From: Lomentospora prolificans
Lineage: Eukaryota > Ascomycota > Sordariomycetes > Microascales > Microascaceae
Length of the DNA stretch: 64,000 nucleotides
Reading direction: 5' to 3'
NCBI GenBank assembly: GCA_029532625.1
Contig: JARFXM010000006.1
Span: forward strand, 1-64,000
Shown: one piece after another, positions 44,376 to 55,033 of the stretch
How the letters are laid out: every line of letters starts with the position of its first letter
How positions within the stretch are numbered: position 1 is the first letter of the stretch
The notes under the pieces: model-generated
What the model was told of the DNA's origin: nothing
Database searches by the model: none
What the model saw: only the letters and a program-made list of their open reading frames with translations
Position numbers and translations under genes: made by a program

Positions 44376-46348
44376 TCACTCAGTGATGTTCCTGTTTACT
44401 GGTGACGCGGCTAACTCTACAGGAGACGCCTTGCTTATTGCACCACTCTCTTGAGAAGGAAGCTCCGCTGGCAGAACGATGCTGTCTATCTCAATAGGCT
44501 TCTTCATACCATTCTGAAGACTCACATCGCCAGAACTGTGACTTCCCTCGTTCGACGGTGTCCTTCGTCGCTGTTTGCGGCGCCTGACTAGGAAGATTGC
44601 AGCCGCGATCAAGCCTAGAACGGCAAGTCCACCGACGACACCGCCAACTATGGCGCCAGTATTCGTGAATTTGGATTTGGACCCGGTCTCATCTTGACTT
44701 TCATTCACTTTGAGTGGGCGCGATTTTTGTTATTAGTGGCTCGGGTAACAATATAGGCAGAAGAGGAGTATTAAGCCCACCTTGCCTTGAGAACAGTTCT
44801 TGTGTTGCCTCGGAGGACCACTGTACTGATTGGATGCCACTTCAAAGTCCAGCGTTAACCATAGGTCCCCGTCCTTTGAACCGCCGAGGGAATACGGAAA
44901 CTTACGTATTGCGGTACCAATCTTTCACAACGTCGCTCGCCACGTAGTCCGCGGCGTCTACATCGTACTCGGTGCTCCATTTTAATTCCGACAGGTCAAA
45001 TATGCCAAGCCCTTGCGGAAAGGCATCTTTGTTGCCCCAGCCGTCGCTGTTCATGCCTCCAATAACCAACATGTGACGTTTTCCAGCCACAACGCATGTC
45101 TGGCCTTGTCTGGGCCCACCCTCAACGGCATCTACTTTTGTCCATACGAACCCGGGGAGGCTTAATACATATAAATCCTCAAAAGTCGTGCCACTAAGCG
45201 TATTGTAGCCTCCCAGGAGGAAGCTAGGAGGGGGGGAAGGAAACGTGTCAGCACTGCTGCGCGTTAAAATCGCGGATTCCACTTACATCTCGTAGGTGCC
45301 ATCGGGGCTAGACACACCAACAGTGCAAAATTCAAGTCGAGGTGACGGAATATCACCAGTTGAGCTCTGCCAATACCATTCCCTCGAAACAGGGTCGAAA
45401 AATGTTAGATTGCGGAAGTCCCGGTATCCGTCGGGGGGCCTGTCTCCCGCTAGAATGGTGTAGGTGGCGCCCCCAAGCACAAATATCAAACCGTTGGGCC
45501 CGAAATCAGCCACGTACTCTGCTGTGCCGGCCGACAGAGTCCCGAAATTAGACACGTCAAAGGCAGTGTCGTTGCGCCATGTCTTATCTGCCATGTTGAA
45601 AGACGCCATGCCGGATATGGGTTGCGTGTTGCCGCGACGAAACTGAGTCCAGCCGGTTGCGACGCCTCCTATCCAAAACCCCGTGTTATGGGCCGTAGCG
45701 TAGGCGCCGCCCTCGGAAAGTTGGAAGGAGTCGTACACTTCCGGGTTTGCGGGCATCTCCTTTGTCCACGACCCCGCCCCTTCTCCGTCAGCGAGGAACC
45801 TCCACACCGACGTTGTTGTGAGCTCCTTGCCATCTTGCCCGTTCTTGGAGTGTCCTCCCCAAACGTAAAATGAGCCCCCGTCCGCATCCGGCCAAACGCC
45901 CTGGCCCATGAGTCTCGGTCCGGATTTTGAAATGGTTCTTACCTCGACGTTGTCGGGCGACCAGGACTTGGAGAGGTCAATAGAAAGAGTAGAGTTCACT
46001 ATTACACAGAATGGTTATCATCAGTTGCTGGAAAAAACGGTCCAATCGATGACTTGTTAACTCACCTGTCTGAGCAATGGTGTGATCCGTTTCCTTGTCA
46101 TCTACCCATTGAGATAGTTCGCCGCCATCAAAGTACACATAGTCTCCAAGGACAGTTGCTATAAACCACATCACGGTGAGTTAGAGCCTAACGTTGAATC
46201 GAGAATGGAGGGGACGATGGCGGGCCACATTACCCGCGGCTCCAGACCTGCGGAGAAATGCCTTTGCGGAGGGCACATCCTGGGCGAGTGTGAAAGTCCA
46301 AAGGCTAGATGAAGCCAATGTGAGTATGCACTCAGTATAAAGTCTCAT
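44376..46348 (-). CDS. Secreted, membrane-anchored kelch-repeat protein, 542 aa, six exons
   Basis: Model: 46234-46348, 46066-46158, 45287-45998, 44906-45223, 44781-44839, 44376-44707; introns of 75, 67, 63, 66 and 73 bases with standard GT-AG borders; 1629 nt in frame. The N-terminus has a signal peptide (ILTLASSSLWTFTLAQ). The ectodomain carries kelch blades (YVYFDGGELSQW, SFYVWGGHSKNGQD, LIFVLGGATYTI, IFLLGGYNTLSGTTFEDLYV, HMLVIGGMNSDG). A single helix near 451-473 (GAIVGGVVGGLAVLGLIAAA) is followed by basic RRRKQRRR, giving a type I protein with a cytoplasmic Ser-rich tail. Such proteins are common and poorly understood in filamentous ascomycetes. Confidence 0.88.
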
Positions 46349-47681
46349 CGTGCCGTCGAGTGCAATAGAATATCGTCTTTGGACTAGAGCGGTGTCGCTC
46401 CGACTTCTCGAGCTGCTGTGATGCGTTACTAGCCCAGAATTGACATTTGCATTGGGTGAGCGTCAAAGTGGTGATAGAGGAGGACAGTTTGGCAGGGTAG
46501 GAAAAACGGGATTGTCCATCTTAAAGAATGGGGCGTTTCACCGGGTGTATTAATGAGAGATCGGGCGCATGAGCGGGGCTTTGGCAGCGGCGAGTGCGGC
46601 ACTGCTGGCTGATCCTTGCTCTCTGCTGCGCGGCGGCCGCCTCGCTTGAGGGGGCTTTCCGCCAGGGTCCGGCCGACACTTGGAGACGTGATTCTAAATA
46701 TATTGGATGGTTATTGATGTGATATTTACTTCTATCCCACTGGCCGTATTACCGAGATAGGCAGGGTGGAAACCTACCGCAGCGTTGACGAGCCATCTTC
46801 ACGGTGGCTGATTGCTCACTCTGAATAGCCGGTCTTTGACTTAGTCCGCTGTCTCGCGTCCTTCTTGTGTGTACGTCGGCGGCAACAATACACAATGATA
46901 TTCGACTTATCCTAGTATGCCATGATCTCGCCATCTGTATCACTACTAGTCATCCCATTTGCATAATGCACCAACACGGCTGCCGTATCCTTGATTGTTC
47001 TATAGCTGCATCGGTAGCAAGCTTCCGGTACCGTCTGTCACTGAGAGAGTTGGAAGGTTTGGAGGGTTAGCTCTGGAGCTTGTCTATGAGGCCCATGCTG
47101 TGTTGGAATTCAAGGCCTGGTTTTCCCGCCGAGGGATGGACGGTGCCAGGCGAGAAGCGGCCTACTTGATTGTAAATGAGCGTGAATGTTTTCTCAAGTC
47201 GAGGCTCGACCGACCGTTGCTACGCGAGTGTTACGGAGATTTAGGTTAAAGGCAGCCACGTTATCATAACTATCATCGCTATAATCGCTCACGGCAAACA
47301 TATTTCCGAAAAGAGGCGTTGTGGGTGGGAAAATATCGTGGGGATGGCCAGACGATAGAGGAATAACCGTTTTTGATGGCTTCGCTAACCTTTTTTACCC
47401 ACTGCATGACATGCAGCTAGCATCATCACTTTCGCCAGTCTGTGATATCACAAAAATGACCCTTATAGTATTTCAATCCTGCTATCTGATGCTCAGCATA
47501 CAGGCCGCCGTTTTCTGGCCGAAATGTCCCGTTGTCTCCAACATGAAAATAGCATCCACCTCTGGTGGAATCTTCCTTCTCCACCCTCTGCTCAGTTCCG
47601 AAGGAGATATTATCCAAATGTCTGAATCATTATTATATCATTAGGGACGTGTTTACACCATATTAGCACATCCAATCCGAA
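46349..47681. other. Intergenic region
   Basis: About 1.3 kb. The first 350 bases are the kelch gene promoter. The remainder has only chance ORFs and the 3' end of the serine dehydratase gene. Confidence 0.45.
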
Positions 47682-48818
47682 TTAAAAAGACCCCGTGTAT
47701 TTCTGCCATTCCATGAGCATTTCAATGGAAATATCGTTTCCCCCACACACAAGCAAAACTACTTTGGCATTCCGATCAAGCTGTCGTCCGGAGTACCGCT
47801 CCAACTGCCCGTTCTCACAGAGAGCCACGGCTACACCCGCCGTGAGTTCAACCATTAGGCGTTCATGTCGGGCGAGAAGCAGGCAACCGCGTGCGGCTTC
47901 TGCATCTGTGAGTACGGCGTTGGAAACCTGGGGCCTCTGAGCGTATTCAAACGTCTTCTCCGATACGGTGGACACTCCTAGACTGCGCGCCCGGGATGTC
48001 ACCTTGTCGAGCTTGACCAGACGATTGGCCTTGAGTGCGTGGTTTAAGGAGTCCGCGCCGGCGGTTTCCATGGCCAGTACCGAGGTGCCTTCGCTCCAAC
48101 CTAGCTCGTCCAAAGCCTGGACAATGCCATTCATGAGGCCCCCTCCTCCCACACTGCAGACGACAAGATCGGGCTGCTCGTACGAGAGTTGCTCGGCAAT
48201 CTCGTGCATCACGGTAGAATTACCAGCCCAAACATCGGGATGGTCAAAGGGCGGGACGTAGACTCCATCGGGGTCCCGGGGCAAGACCTCGGAGCGAAGG
48301 TAGTTATCCGCGTCCATCACACTTTGGCCGTGCTGATAGACAGCATTTGCACCCTCCTCCTCCAGCCTGGCCACGAGAGCTGGGCTGGTGGTCGTCGGAA
48401 CAACAACGGAGGCCTGGTATCCGAGAGATTGAGCAGCGACGACACAGGCGATTCCGGCGTTGCCACCAGAGGAGGCGTAAAAGTGAGGCTGTTTACCGGC
48501 AGCCGTGCATTCGCGGATGCGGCAGAGGAGGTAGTTGCCGATGCCGCGGGATTTGAACGATCCGGAGGGTTGCAGATTCTCCAACTTGAGAAAGATTCTG
48601 CTGCTACGATTTAGTCACTGTATCTTGGCAGGTTGGAGTGGGTAGCTTTTATAGAGGGACAAGAGGGTATTAAAGGTGGGCTGGGTCAGCGTTGAGGCGA
48701 GAGCATCATGTATTAATTATTATGGACAGGTTCCCACGTACCAACCAGCGATCTTGGAAAGGTGAGACGACTCCACGAGCGGCGTGGAAACCCACGGCTG
48801 GGCGCGATCGACGGTCAT
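47682..48818 (-). CDS. PLP-dependent L-serine/L-threonine dehydratase, 331 aa
   Basis: Model: exon 1 at 48742-48818, intron 48601-48741 (GTACGT donor, GCAG acceptor), exon 2 at 47682-48600; 996 nt in frame. The spliced start reads PWVSTPLVESSHLSKIAG then CRIFLKLENLQPSGSFKSRG, containing the lysine that binds pyridoxal phosphate (SFKSRG). SSGGNAG and SVGGGGLMNG form the phosphate and substrate loops. Length and motifs fit catabolic serine/threonine ammonia-lyases such as yeast Cha1: serine to pyruvate plus ammonia. No clear mitochondrial presequence. It is transcribed divergently from the GCV2 gene across a 1.15-kb region packed with GAGTC-type elements, which links it to the glycine cluster. 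Confidence 0.92.
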
Positions 48819-49097
48819 GGCCCCTGTAATTCGAGATTGATAAAAGCTGGAGCAGAGGGCAGAAGGCGCTTTGGAAGGAAATGTGATTTTCCTTTTCTCC
48901 GGGCAGACACTGGGTTAGTTGCGGATGGACGCTGGGCCAGCGTAGTAGGGGCAGAGTACGAGGGTGATAAAGGCGCTCCTCGAGTTGGAGATAGACGGGC
49001 GTGAGGTCTACTACTGGTAGATAAGCCACAGTGTCTTGACCTCAACAGCGCCTGGCATCATCGATCGTCTGACACGGTATTCCGGGTCTAGCCGGGC

Positions 49098-49440
49098 CAC
49101 CGAGTTCAACCACCACCGAGTTCAACCACCCCACCACCGAGTTCAACCACCCCACCACCGAGTCTGTCCAACCACCACCGAGTCCGCCATTGGACTGCTG
49201 AGCCGCGATCTCTCAACTGCGACTGGCAAAAGCACTGAGCCAGCCCGGCCTGGCCACTAAGCTGTGTGCTCTGCTGGCTGGCAAACTCCACCGAGTCGAG
49301 GCCACTGAGTCCACCCAGTCCACTGAGTCGAGCCAGCCCGCTGAGCCGAACCCACAGAGTCCATTCCACTGAGTCGAACCCACTGAGTCGGATCAATCCA
49401 CTGAGTTAAATCCACCGAGTCACAGACGTCACCGAGTCAG
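49098..49440. repeat. Degenerate tandem array of ACYGAGT elements (13 copies)
   Basis: Thirteen copies of AC[C/T]GAGT occur within about 340 bases, at about 49100, 49116, 49137, 49158, 49178, 49290, 49304, 49322, 49368, 49382, 49399, 49413 and 49430. Spacing is irregular, from 14 to 46 bases with one 110-base gap. The first three sit in CCACCACCGAGTTCAACCA units about 16-21 bases apart. On the opposite strand they read ACTCRGT, and the last is an exact TGACTCGGTGA. Confidence 0.85.
49429..49439 (-). promoter_or_regulatory. TGACTCGGTGA element upstream of GCV2
   Basis: Exact 11-base match, in reverse orientation, to the two elements at 57147 and 57162. A one-base variant (TGACTCGGTGG) lies at 49412-49422. 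TGACTC is the established core bound by yeast Gcn4 and Bas1. Confidence 0.75.
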
Positions 49441-49873
49441 GACCCACAGTGGGGCCATAATGGTGAGATGGAAAGATTCAATCCAGCCAATAACAAGGCT
49501 CGAATTGAAATGGTACTTTTTCTCGGCTTCCGAATGTCGGACAATACAAGCATTTGCCCACATGTGTTAGCCGACAGCCATCCGGCTCCCAAGCAAGCCA
49601 TAATAAAGCTCGTATCTTTATTTCTTTCTTCGGCGTTTCGACAGAACCTTATCGTTCCGTAACCCCTGTCCCGGTACCTTTTTTGTTATAACTTTTTTTT
49701 TTTAGAGAGAGAGAGATCTGCTGCTTTTTGAGATCTGCTGCCCTTCCGTTATTGTGTCTCTCTTTTATCTCTCATCAAGAACCAAGAACACCAGGGGACC
49801 GGGACAGACCACACCAAGCATCAAAATCCAAAGCTTGGGCGTCGACTAATACTGATTCCGAGCCACTCGCCGG

Positions 49874-49904
<31 letters not shown>
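49874..49904 (+). repeat. Poly(A) tract of about 31 bases in GCV2 leader
   Basis: An uninterrupted run of A between CGCCGG and GGGCCCC, about 67 bases before the GCV2 start. It probably lies in the 5' untranslated region or core promoter. Length in the assembly may be inexact, as homopolymers are hard to sequence. Confidence 0.8.
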
Positions 49905-49908
<4 letters not shown>

Positions 49909-49970
49909 CCCTTCAAGCCACCCACAAAAACGAGGCCAAATAGGTAGTAGCTGAGAAGTGAGCGACACCG

Positions 49971-52900
49971 ATGCTGCCCGCCGTGCGCCTCCTGCGCAGA
50001 GCGCCTCGGCGTTCTCGCCAAATCAATGGCAGTGCGACAACCACCAACAGGGCCCTGGGCGTTCGATTGAATTGCCACGCATTCTCGACCCAAGCTCCCC
50101 GGTGGAATGCCCAAAGCAACTCCTTCGCCAACAGCCAATCGTCAGTCCAGTTGCGTGATCATGAACGATTCTCTCGGCGGCATATTGGCAGCGAGCCCAG
50201 TGAGCACTTGGGCATGCTCGAGGCGTTGTCCCCGCCGGTGGCGTCCATGGAGGAGTTCATTCAACAGACCATCCCGCCGCAGGTCCGGAGGAGGGAGACA
50301 GAACTCAATCTCATCCAGCAATGGGGTTCCACGGAGAGCCCCACTTCCCTGCCTGGCGACGGACTGCCTGAGCACATCGTGAAGAAGCGGATGGACGAGC
50401 TAGCGGCCCTCAATGCGCAGCACGAATCCTTCATTGGATGTGGCTACTACGGTACCCTAGTTCCCCCCGTCATCCAACGCAACGTCCTTGAGAATCCGGC
50501 GTGGTATACAAGCTACACTCCCTACCAAGCCGAAATCAGCCAAGGTCGGCTAGAATCTCTCCTCAATTTTCAAACTCTGGTCAGCGACCTCACGGGCCTC
50601 GATATCGCCAACGCGTCCGTTCTAGATGAGTCGACCGCCGCTGCCGAAGCCATGACCATGGCCATGGCCTGCGGGTCTCCCAAGGCGACAAACAAGAAGT
50701 TTGTAGTCTCGGACACCTGCCATCCCCAAACGCTGGCTGTCCTCCAGTCCCGAGCCGAGGGCTTCGGTATCCAACTTGTCGTCGGCGACGTACTCGCGGA
50801 CAACTGCAAATTGGTCCGGGAGAGCGACGGAACTCTTGTTGGGGCCTTGATTCAATACCCAGACACCCACGGCGGTGTGTTTGACTACCAGGAGCTCTCC
50901 AGCATCGTCCACGACAAAAAGGGCTTGCTCTGCGTTGCCACCGACCTGTTGGCACTAACGCGACTCAAGGCCCCTGGGGAGTTTGGTGCAGATATTGCTG
51001 TCGGCAGCGCGCAACGCTTCGGCGTCCCGCTTGGCTACGGCGGACCTCACGCAGGCTTCTTCGCTTGTACCGACAAGTATAAGCGCAAGATTCCTGGTCG
51101 CATCGTCGGTGTTTCCAAAGACCGCCTCAACAACCGAGCGCTCCGCCTCGCCCTTCAGACCCGCGAGCAGCATATCCGACGAGAAAAGGCGACGAGTAAC
51201 ATTTGCACCGCCCAGGCGCTCCTCGCTAATATGAGTGCATTTTATGCCATCTACCATGGCCCCAACGGTTTAAAGGCCATTGCCGAGGACATTGCCAGCA
51301 AAACGAGGTTGGCTCAGGAACTGATTGAAGGAGAGGGCAGCTTTAAAACATACACATCGGGTCTCAGGGAAGACGGCGTCGTCTTGTTCGACACAATCAC
51401 ATTCCAGGCCAGTCCGGAGGCTGTATCAAGGGTTCACCAGAAGGCGTTGCAGGAGAAGATTAACCTGCGTCACGTGTCCGAGGACAAAGTAGGCTTCTCC
51501 TTGCACGAAGGCGTCTCCCTCGAGAGCCTCGAGCGCCTTGTCTCGTGCTTTGGTGTGTCCAAGGAAAGGTTTGCGGCCGCTGTCAACGAGACCGGAACAC
51601 GTTCTTTGGATGATGCGATCCCGTCAAACCTCAAACGCCAGACCCCGTACCTTCAACAGCCCGTGTTCAACAGTCACCATACCGAAACTCACATACTCCG
51701 CTACATCCACCATCTCCAGCAGAAGGACCTTTCCCTAGTCCATTCCATGATTCCATTGGGCTCCTGCACAATGAAGCTCAACGCTACCACCGAGATGCAG
51801 CCTATTTCCCACCCAGGCTTCTCCAACATCCATCCCTTTGCGCCCGTCGACCAAGTGCCAGGTTACCAAACTCTCATCACATCGCTCGCGACCAACCTCG
51901 CTACCGTCACCGGCATGGACAGTGTCAGCTTGCAGCCCAATTCCGGCGCGCAAGGCGAATTCGCCGGCCTCCGAGTCATCCAGCGATACCACAAGATGAA
52001 GGAAGGCAGCTCAAAGCGCAACATCTGCCTCATCCCCGTGTCGGCCCACGGTACCAACCCCGCAAGCGCGGCTATGGCTGGAATGAAGGTGGTACCTGTC
52101 AAGTGCGAAGCGAAGACCGGAAACCTAGACATTGCGGATCTCAAGGCTAAATGTGCGAAACATGCGGACGAACTTGCAGCTATCATGGTAACCTACCCCA
52201 GCACGTTTGGTGTTTTCGAACCTGAGGTGAGGGAGGTCTGCCGCATCGTGCATGAGCACGGTGGCCAGGTTTACATGGACGGTGCGAACCTCAATGCTCA
52301 GATTGGACTCTGCAGCCCGGGAGATATCGGCGCTGATGTGTGCCATCTAAACCTTCACAAGACCTTTTGCATCCCTCATGGCGGCGGCGGCCCCGGCGTG
52401 GGCCCGATCGCGGTCAAGTCTCACCTAACTCCGCACCTTCCGGGCCATCCCGTGGTTGATCCCCAGCACGGCGGCCCGGCGCGCGAGGCCACGGCTGTTG
52501 CTCCCATCAGTGCTGCTCCATGGGGCAGCGCCTCCATCCTTCCCATCACGCATGCGTATATGCAGTTGATGGGCGGACAGGGCCTGACCCGGCAGACGGG
52601 CGTGGCTCTTCTCAACGCCAACTACATCATGTCGCGTTTGCTACCGCATTACAAGGTCGTCTATACCAACAGCAACGGACGTTGCGCGCACGAATTCATC
52701 CTCGATGTCCGCCCGTTCAAGGAGACGGCAGGTATTGAGGCGGTCGATATCGCCAAGCGATTACAGGACTACGGTTTCCACGCTCCCACCATGAGCTGGC
52801 CCGTATCCGGAACTCTCATGATTGAGCCCACAGAGTCCGAGTCGCGCGCAGAGCTCGACCGGTTCTGCGACGCTTTGATCCAGATTCGGCGTGAGATCGC

Positions 52901-53141
52901 CGACATTGAAGAAGGTCGTGTGCCAAGGTCGGGCAACGTGGTCAAGAACGCGCCGCACCCGCAACAGGATCTCCTGAGAGCCGACTGGGACAGGGCATAT
53001 ACCCGGGAGGAGGCCGCTTACCCCTTGCCCTGGCTGCGGGAGAAGAAGTTCTGGCCGTCTGTGGCTAGGGTGGATGATACCTATGGTGACAGCAATCTCT
53101 TTTGTACGTGCCCACCTGTTGAGGAAAGCGGGGATTTATAG
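49971..53141 (+). CDS. GCV2: Glycine decarboxylase P-protein, mitochondrial, 1056 aa
   Basis: A single uninterrupted ORF of normal family length. Residues 1-60 are Arg/Ser-rich, a mitochondrial presequence. The mature part starts FSRRHIG, followed by HESFIGCGYYGTLVPPVIQR and YTPYQAEISQGRLESLLNFQ. The second half has the signature IPLGSCTMKLNATTEM, AHGTNPASAAMAG and LNLHKTFCIPHGGGGPGVG, where Lys797 binds pyridoxal phosphate. The enzyme decarboxylates glycine and hands the aminomethyl group to the lipoyl arm of the H-protein. It is the first of three cleavage-system genes in an 8.8-kb span and is convergent with GCV3. Confidence 0.97.
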   Translation: MLPAVRLLRRAPRRSRQINGSATTTNRALGVRLNCHAFSTQAPRWNAQSNSFANSQSSVQLRDHERFSRRHIGSEPSEHLGMLEALSPPVASMEEFIQQTIPPQVRRRETELNLIQQWGSTESPTSLPGDGLPEHIVKKRMDELAALNAQHESFIGCGYYGTLVPPVIQRNVLENPAWYTSYTPYQAEISQGRLESLLNFQTLVSDLTGLDIANASVLDESTAAAEAMTMAMACGSPKATNKKFVVSDTCHPQTLAVLQSRAEGFGIQLVVGDVLADNCKLVRESDGTLVGALIQYPDTHGGVFDYQELSSIVHDKKGLLCVATDLLALTRLKAPGEFGADIAVGSAQRFGVPLGYGGPHAGFFACTDKYKRKIPGRIVGVSKDRLNNRALRLALQTREQHIRREKATSNICTAQALLANMSAFYAIYHGPNGLKAIAEDIASKTRLAQELIEGEGSFKTYTSGLREDGVVLFDTITFQASPEAVSRVHQKALQEKINLRHVSEDKVGFSLHEGVSLESLERLVSCFGVSKERFAAAVNETGTRSLDDAIPSNLKRQTPYLQQPVFNSHHTETHILRYIHHLQQKDLSLVHSMIPLGSCTMKLNATTEMQPISHPGFSNIHPFAPVDQVPGYQTLITSLATNLATVTGMDSVSLQPNSGAQGEFAGLRVIQRYHKMKEGSSKRNICLIPVSAHGTNPASAAMAGMKVVPVKCEAKTGNLDIADLKAKCAKHADELAAIMVTYPSTFGVFEPEVREVCRIVHEHGGQVYMDGANLNAQIGLCSPGDIGADVCHLNLHKTFCIPHGGGGPGVGPIAVKSHLTPHLPGHPVVDPQHGGPAREATAVAPISAAPWGSASILPITHAYMQLMGGQGLTRQTGVALLNANYIMSRLLPHYKVVYTNSNGRCAHEFILDVRPFKETAGIEAVDIAKRLQDYGFHAPTMSWPVSGTLMIEPTESESRAELDRFCDALIQIRREIADIEEGRVPRSGNVVKNAPHPQQDLLRADWDRAYTREEAAYPLPWLREKKFWPSVARVDDTYGDSNLFCTCPPVEESGDL

Positions 53142-53460
53142 ATGGATCAATGATGGGAGTTTCTGGAATTTTTCAACCATTCATGGCGGCATTTGATTTT
53201 TTTTGGTCTTTTTTTGGCGTGACTTTTGGCCCTTCGCCGTATCAACTCAGCGAAGAGGGAACATGCACTATTATCAGTTATTAGGAACATCATGTGGTGT
53301 TAAAATGCCTTCCACCCAGCATTCAGCATTTGTGATTTGTAGAAGGAAGAAAAGGAGAACAATACTTGGCTAGACAAGTGAATATTTTTATTATTATTAT
53401 GATTTCTTTTTTCATCCGCTACTTCATATGAGATCTATGTCTACCGTGTGTGTATCTTCT
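53142..53460. terminator. Convergent 3' region between GCV2 and GCV3
   Basis: 319 bases separating two stop codons that face each other. T-rich and A-rich tracts (53193-53215, 53385-53410) would supply polyadenylation signals for both transcripts. No gene present. Confidence 0.5.
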
Positions 53461-54121
53461 CTATAAATGTGAGATAAACTCAGCGTATGCCTTGGCATCC
53501 ATCAGTGAATTTACCGCTTCGGAGTTACTTGTCTCTACCTCCACGAGCCATCCCTCGCCTTCGGGATCTTTCCCCAAGTCGCCCGGTTTGTCCACAATAG
53601 GATCGTTGACCGCTGTCACAGTCCCTGAGACGGCGGACACAATGTCGGATGCAGATTTGACAGACTCTACGGAACCAAACGGTTCGCCTTCACTCACTTC
53701 CTCTCCTGCCTCGGGAAGCTCGACATATACAACGTCACCGAGAGCCTCGGCGGCGTATGTCGAGATACCAATCTTACCTGTCGCAAATGTGTTGGTCAGC
53801 ACGTTTACAGAGCTGAGCTGCGCTGGGAGATGTCGCAATATTAATAGCTTACACTTTTTGCCGTCTGGGCTAAGGTCTACCCATTCATGGCTTTCGGTGT
53901 AACGCTTCTCGGGACCTGCACATTATTAGCAAAAATCGTGCCTTTTGAAATTTCGTGGGGGTTGTGAGGAACTTGCGTTGGAAGGTCTGCGAGAAACACC
54001 GTCTCGGGGCTGCGATCCCCGTTCTCGTCGCCAACGATGCCGACCCGGCCGGCGCAATTGCCCTCGTCGCAAGAGCTCGCGACGCGACGAGAATAGGATA
54101 TCTTGTGATGAGTGAAGCCAT
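53461..54121 (-). CDS. GCV3: Glycine cleavage system H-protein, mitochondrial, 174 aa
   Basis: Model: 53977-54121, 53853-53915, 53461-53777; introns of 61 and 75 bases; 525 nt in frame. The first intron uses a GC donor (C|GCAAGT) with branch GCTAAT and acceptor GCAG; the junction gives SQTFQRPEKRYTESHEWVDL as the family requires. The second joins DGKKCKIGISTYAAEALGD. Residues 1-48 are a mitochondrial presequence. The lipoyl attachment site is Lys110 in GSVESVKSASD, and the C-terminal GEGWLVEVE is typical. The protein shuttles the aminomethyl group between P- and T-proteins. Upstream lie two ACTCGGTGA elements at 54316 and 54416. Confidence 0.95.
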
Positions 54122-55033
54122 GGCGATTGAGTGGACTAGAGTATTTCGGGTGCTCAAGTACGAATTCGTCTCCAGTAATTATGTGATGGAATTAGCCCAG
54201 CTCTTCTACACTTTGCTACACAGGTTTGGCGAAGGAAAACTTGAAGTGGTTTCCGTCCCCCCGGTCGGCTATCTACGTTCTTAGTGGGCAAGCCCGAAAC
54301 CGGATGTGTGACCAAGACTCGGTGACGGCCGATTGATTTCTTCCATCGTTAAGATTGTGAAGCCACCCGCAGACACGGTGACATTACAACGTCAAGGCGC
54401 AAGCATGGACCCACAAACTCGGTGATTTTTGCCCCACTTCTGGCATAATAGGGAGGGGCGGGAGAACCGTGATAATGTTGCTCCTGCCATCTTCGGCTGT
54501 GGAGTTTTTAACCGCGGCATCTTCGTCCTTTACGTCAGCCTGGCAAGCGACCAATAACTTGCCGCCAGGCAGCCTAAGAATACAGTCAGTCTCGAAACAC
54601 TAATGACACTGGTATAGGGGAGAAGCCAGCTGGGCCAGCTGGCTGCTTGTCACCACGTCCTACCTTCCGAGAGCTATACACTATCTCTATGGATAGAATT
54701 AAAATAAAATTACAAGTACCCGTTGGCAGTTAAATACAAAATGCCAAATGAAGTTAATACAAGAATATCACCAGTCTAGCTCATAAACGATTATTCATGT
54801 TGCGATACTCGTAGATGCGTAGAGTGCAACAAAGACACAATGGTACATCTTCTCTCTTCGTGGAGTATGATTAAAGACAAAGACAGCCTGGATATAAGGA
54901 TTCACCACACTGTCATGCTGCTTTCTCGAGACCGCGTTGGTTCGACCATTCCATAGACACAACCAATTTGGTAAGTAGGGTAGTTATCACGAACTCCTCC
55001 TAGTATTTGCACCAGAAATTTCTATAGTAGCCA
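54122..55033. promoter_or_regulatory. GCV3 promoter and SHMT 3' region
   Basis: 912 bases without a gene. GACTCGGTGA at 54316-54325 and AACTCGGTGA at 54416-54425 are exactly 100 bases apart and share the core of the elements before GCV2 and GCV1. A related ACACGGTGA is at about 54373. The segment nearest 55033 is AT-rich and should hold the SHMT poly(A) signal. Confidence 0.7.

Larger units (their letters stand above)
48819..49970. promoter_or_regulatory. Divergent promoter region shared by serine dehydratase and GCV2
   Basis: 1.15 kb with no gene. Its centre (49081-49440) is a degenerate array of ACCGAGT/ACTGAGT elements. Nearer to GCV2 lie a GA-run (49705-49716) and a 31-base poly(A). The divergent layout would allow one control region to drive both enzymes. 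Confidence 0.7.

Noticed and set aside
49971..50382. Alternative ORFs overlapping the start of GCV2
   Set aside because: They are other-frame readings of the P-protein presequence region.
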